64,000 nt of DNA from NCBI RefSeq assembly GCF_001941965.1, contig NZ_MKZO01000014.1, forward strand, positions 1 through 64,000, in the 5' to 3' direction. Both the position numbers and the translations under genes were made by a program. Below the pieces are notes generated by a model that did not search any database, was not told the DNA's origin, and saw nothing but the letters and a program-made list of their open reading frames with translations. This stretch comes from Pseudomonas putida (lineage in GTDB: Bacteria; Pseudomonadota; Gammaproteobacteria; Pseudomonadales; Pseudomonadaceae). Below, piece by piece: positions 61,449 to 64,000 of this stretch; the first letter of the stretch is position 1; each line of letters starts with the position of its first letter.

Positions 61449-62602
61449 TGGGCCTGCGCCTGAGCTGGTTGGGCTCGCTGGCAGAGCCCGGCTTTCCCGA
61501 AGCGGACTATGAAACCCTGCGCCAGCGCCTGCCCCAGGCCACGCCGTTCAATGGCCTGGCCTGGTTGCGCGCAGCCGAGGCGGCGGTGCGCCCAGGGCAG
61601 AGCGTGCAGGTGCTGCTCGGGCATGACGGCGGGCGCCTGTGCCTGTGCCTGCCCCTGCTGCGCATGCCGTTGCGCGAGGGTTTGCCGGGGTTCGTGGTGC
61701 TGCGCCATCTGGGCTGGCCGCTGAGCGATCGGGTCGGGCTGATGGTCGATCTCGACGAGCAGGATGCGCCGCAGGTACTCCGGGCGATTCGCAAGCACCT
61801 GCCCCACGCGCTGCTGCAGCTCAACGAGCTGACCGCCGGCGAGCCCTGGTTGCGGCACTGGAGTTGGCACTGTTCGACCTACGAATGCCGACGCGTATGC
61901 AACGTGCCGGTACACGGGATCAGCGCCGCGGACAGGCAGGAGGTCAGCGGCGACCCGCGCTACAAGCTGCGCCGCGCGCGCAAGCGGATCACCGCCTGTG
62001 GTGCCCGGGTGCATCGGGTACGGGTGGATGCCGGGAATATCGAAGACTGGCTGCAGCGTATCGCGGCGGTCGAGGACGCCAGCTGGAAGGGCGATGACGG
62101 GGTCGGCATCTTCAGCTCGCCGTCATCACGGGCATGGATGTTCCAGGCCCTGACCGCCCTCGCCGGCGAAGACCGCGTGCGCCTGGTCGTGCTGGAACTC
62201 GATGGCGGGTGTATCAGCTATCGCCTCGGCCTGCTGGAACGCGGCCGCCTGTATGACTACAACCTGGCCTTCCTGCCCGCCCATGCCGAACTGGGCAGTG
62301 GCCGGGTGCTGTTGCAGGAATGGATCGACTGGGGGCTGGACGAGGGCTGGCAATGGATCGACGCCTCGCGGGTCAGCCTGGAGAACTCCAGTCACCAGTT
62401 GCACGAACGCATGACCGGGCAGATCGAGCATCTGCGCCATGGTTTCTACAGCTGGCGCCCGTCCGGCCTGTGCCTGGGCGTGGCCTTGCGCCTGTGGCGG
62501 CGCTGCCAGCCCTGGTTGCGCCCGGGCAAGCCGCGTGCTGCCAGCAAGCCTTCCCCTCGCCCTTCCGTTGCAGGAGCTGCGCAATGTCCCTCCAGGTCAT
62601 AG
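61448..62602 (+). CDS. FemAB/CelD-like GNAT acyltransferase (PF13480 type)
   Basis: A 384-residue protein with the double-GNAT layout of the FemAB/BioF2-like family. The conserved parts are a basic RYKLRRARKRI, then DASWKGDDG, and the acyl-transfer core RLVVLELDGGCISYRLGLLERGRLYDYNLAF. Last comes WIDASRVSLENSSHQLHERM, a typical closing block. Relatives in polysaccharide loci are thought to attach acyl or aminoacyl groups. Starts at the TGATG overlap with the previous gene and runs 19 bases into the ChbG-like gene. Confidence 0.8.
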   Translation: MGLRLSWLGSLAEPGFPEADYETLRQRLPQATPFNGLAWLRAAEAAVRPGQSVQVLLGHDGGRLCLCLPLLRMPLREGLPGFVVLRHLGWPLSDRVGLMVDLDEQDAPQVLRAIRKHLPHALLQLNELTAGEPWLRHWSWHCSTYECRRVCNVPVHGISAADRQEVSGDPRYKLRRARKRITACGARVHRVRVDAGNIEDWLQRIAAVEDASWKGDDGVGIFSSPSSRAWMFQALTALAGEDRVRLVVLELDGGCISYRLGLLERGRLYDYNLAFLPAHAELGSGRVLLQEWIDWGLDEGWQWIDASRVSLENSSHQLHERMTGQIEHLRHGFYSWRPSGLCLGVALRLWRRCQPWLRPGKPRAASKPSPRPSVAGAAQCPSRS

Positions 62603-63393
62603 TCAATGCCGACGATTTCGGTCTCAACGAGGCCACCAATGCCGTGATCCTGCGGGCCTTCCAGAGCGGCATGATCAGTTCGGCCACGGCCATGGCCAAC
62701 ATGCCGGCGTTCCGCAACGCCTGTGCCCTGGCCAGGCAACAGCCAATGCTGCGCGGGCGGGTCGGGCTGCATTTCAATATCAGTCACGGGCGCCCCTTGA
62801 GTGATGCGATTCTCGAGGAACCGCTGTTCTGCAATGGCGCCGGGGAATTCGAGTTCAGCCTGTCGCGCAAGAGCCTGTGGCTGAAGAAGCGCACCCGGCA
62901 GGCGGTGGAGCGGGAGCTGGCGGCGCAATGGCAGCATTGCTTGAGCCTGGGCTTGCTGCCCAGCCATCTGGACTCGCACCAGCATGTACACAACGTCTGG
63001 CCGATTGGCGAGATCGTCGCCCGCTTCGCGGCACGGGAGGGGGTGCCGGTGCGGCTGGCGCGCAATATCGGCGGCAATATCGGCGCGGGGAAACGGGCGT
63101 TCAAAAACCTGTTGAACCGAAGGCTGCGGCAGTTGGCCGGGGCCAGTGCGGACCATGTCTGCACCCCGGTGGACCTGCGCGATGGGCTGGTCCCGCGAAG
63201 CGGGTTGCTGGAGGTGGTGGTGCATCCGAGTGCGCTAGGGTATGCGGATTTCGGCGATGCCTATCTGCACAGCGGGGAGTCATTGCTGGATTTGCTCGAG
63301 GATCGGCTGCCGGGGGTGAAGCGGGTTGGGTATGGGGTGTTGGCGCGGGGAACCGCCCGGGCGCCGCGTCTCAACACGACGCGCTCGGTGTAG
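62584..63393 (+). CDS. ChbG/HpnK (YdjC) family deacetylase
   Basis: A 269-residue YdjC-fold enzyme that removes acetyl groups from N-acetylated sugars such as chitobiose or HpnK-type glucosaminyl lipids. Metal ligands: Asp10-Asp11 in NADDFGLN and the two His in SHLDSHQHVH. Catalytic site is complete. It is the last gene of the exopolysaccharide operon and the second deacetylase in it, after the NodB-type one. Ends near a REP pair. Confidence 0.88.
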   Translation: MSLQVIVNADDFGLNEATNAVILRAFQSGMISSATAMANMPAFRNACALARQQPMLRGRVGLHFNISHGRPLSDAILEEPLFCNGAGEFEFSLSRKSLWLKKRTRQAVERELAAQWQHCLSLGLLPSHLDSHQHVHNVWPIGEIVARFAAREGVPVRLARNIGGNIGAGKRAFKNLLNRRLRQLAGASADHVCTPVDLRDGLVPRSGLLEVVVHPSALGYADFGDAYLHSGESLLDLLEDRLPGVKRVGYGVLARGTARAPRLNTTRSV

Positions 63394-63420
63394 TGGCCGC
63401 CTCAAGCATCCCTGACCGAT

Positions 63421-63525
63421 GCAAAACCCTGTGGGAGCTGGCTTGCCAGCGATGAGGCCATCCGGAACAAAGCTGTTGTCAGTTCCGGCCAAATCGCTGG
63501 CAAGCCAGCTCCCACGGGGTTTTGC
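63421..63525. repeat. REP pair (GCTGGCTTGCCAGC subfamily)
   Basis: GCAAAACCCTGTGGGAGCTG... and ...GCTCCCACGGGGTTTTGC are inverted, extending the pairing to 8 extra outer bases (GCAAAACC/GGTTTTGC). Follows the operon end. Confidence 0.92.
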
Positions 63526-63537
63526 GTCGTTCTTGCT

Positions 63538-63729
63538 TCACTCCTCGCCAACCTTCGGAAACCGCCGACAACTCTTGCGCTCCATCATCTGCTTGTCCGT
63601 CGGCCGTTCATCGACGAAGCGCGCCTGGCCATCGCTGTGGATTTCCAGGAAGCCCCAGCGCAGGTCCTTCTCCGTCTGCCCCGGTTTGGGCGGTTCGAAC
63701 CACCAGACCTCGCGGCTGATCAGTGCCAT
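63538..63729 (-). CDS. Small conserved hypothetical protein
   Basis: A 63-residue soluble protein, MALISREVWWFEPPKPGQTE at the start, with many charged residues and a C terminus MMERKSCRRFPKVGEE. ATG at 63729 is preceded by AGGGGA 6 bases upstream. It has the composition of a real small protein, but I recognise no domain. An open frame upstream to 63852 is unsupported. Divergent from the last gene. Confidence 0.6.
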   Translation of the reverse strand: MALISREVWWFEPPKPGQTEKDLRWGFLEIHSDGQARFVDERPTDKQMMERKSCRRFPKVGEE

Positions 63730-63854
63730 GCAAATCCCCTCGGTTGAACACTCTCGTCTCCTGACACTATAGCCAGCGCCCCGCATAACTATGTGCCACC
63801 CCACGCCAGGCGGGACGCGGTGTGCTGGCGCTCCTTCAACACGGAGTGCCACCC

Positions 63855-64000
63855 ATGACCGAGAACACCGCCCCCAGCTTCCACGACCTGCACGTCAAGG
63901 AGCGCCTGCCACGCTGGCTCGAACACCTGAACCCCGAGCAACTGGCCCGCCTGAAACACCTCGAGGACTATTCCAACTGCACCTGGGCCAACAACGCCTC
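63855..64000 (+). CDS. Partial gene at the right edge, possible dermonecrotic-toxin/NEL-type protein
   Basis: The first 48 codons of a gene running off the window: MTENTAPSFHDLHVKERLPR continuing to WLEHLNPEQLARLKHLEDYS. The sequence of His, then K-E-R-L-P-R-W and P-E-Q-L-A-R-L resembles the start of large Pseudomonas DUF6543/dermonecrotic-toxin or NEL E3-ligase effectors (pattern H-x-F-I-K-x-R-L-P-x-W). This is a guess from a short piece; the rest is not visible. Confidence 0.45.
   Translation, partial: MTENTAPSFHDLHVKERLPRWLEHLNPEQLARLKHLEDYSNCTWANNA

Noticed and set aside
4064..63525. REP pairs as CRISPR or as classical terminators
   Set aside because: Units are inverted pairs in different gaps, without regular spacers or cas genes. 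Most lack T-runs, so they are REP elements rather than arrays or standard terminators.
1..64000. tRNA, rRNA, insertion sequence or prophage genes
   Set aside because: None of the tell-tale sequences or protein families (transposases, integrases, phage structural proteins) were seen in either strand.

Overview
The window is a 64 kb piece of a GC-rich Pseudomonas chromosome. The best fit is the P. putida / P. fluorescens lineage. Three things support this: a wss-type acetylated-cellulose operon, many Pseudomonas-type REP palindromes with GCCGGCGTTGCCGGC or GCTGGCTTGCCAGC cores between genes, and typical Pseudomonas housekeeping neighbours (rlhA, sdaB/sdaC, a PigA-like heme oxygenase). No rRNA, tRNA, CRISPR array, prophage or insertion sequence was found.

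Layout. Positions 1-9.6 kb hold core metabolism and small genes: an MFS transporter, a PEBP-like secreted protein, a papain-like secreted protein, an M24 peptidase homologue, a three-gene minus-strand operon (small protein, exonuclease III, cupin), a PfpI-like protein, a PepSY protein, RidA and the U32 family rRNA hydroxylase RlhA. From 10.1 to 24.9 kb one plus-strand operon encodes cellulose synthesis and acetylation: bcsQ-bcsA-bcsB-bcsZ-bcsC followed by wssF-wssG-wssH-wssI, nearly all translationally coupled. From 26.2 to 29.2 kb lies a short accessory island. It has a DUF6124-type gene, a PAAR-tipped probable type VI secretion effector with a caspase-like His/Cys signature, and a membrane-anchored candidate immunity protein starting at TTG. 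Two copies of a structured RNA-like element, with one compensatory base-pair change between them, lie upstream of these genes. From 29.3 to 43.3 kb are metabolic and regulatory genes: a FAD oxidoreductase with a LysR, a methyltransferase with a MarR, a DUF3313 lipoprotein, a frameshifted patatin, serine catabolism sdaB/sdaC with a divergent LysR, heme oxygenase, a YbaN-like protein and a CoA-transferase.

From 45.5 to 63.4 kb a second plus-strand operon of 16 genes encodes a Wzx/Wzy-type exopolysaccharide system. It supplies UDP-glucuronate (Ugd) and an epimerised uronic acid, a priming sugar transferase, a Wzc/CpsD-like ATPase whose P-loop lacks its lysine, Wza and Wzz homologues, three glycosyltransferases, a Wzy/ligase-type polymerase, a Wzx flippase, a NodB-type deacetylase, a secreted glycosidase-like protein, two GNAT-type acyltransferases and a ChbG-type deacetylase. 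A sulfatase-fold membrane transferase is divergent to it. The window therefore carries two separate matrix polysaccharide factories, both with acyl-modification genes.

Most useful leads: the duplicated RNA element at 26578 and 27158, the PAAR effector/immunity pair, the unusual modification set of the exopolysaccharide operon, the single-base frameshift just before the catalytic Asp of the patatin, and the 33.8-34.07 kb divergent region, which holds a strong minus-strand terminator, a Vfr/Crp-like site and a cysteine-rich 24-codon ORF.
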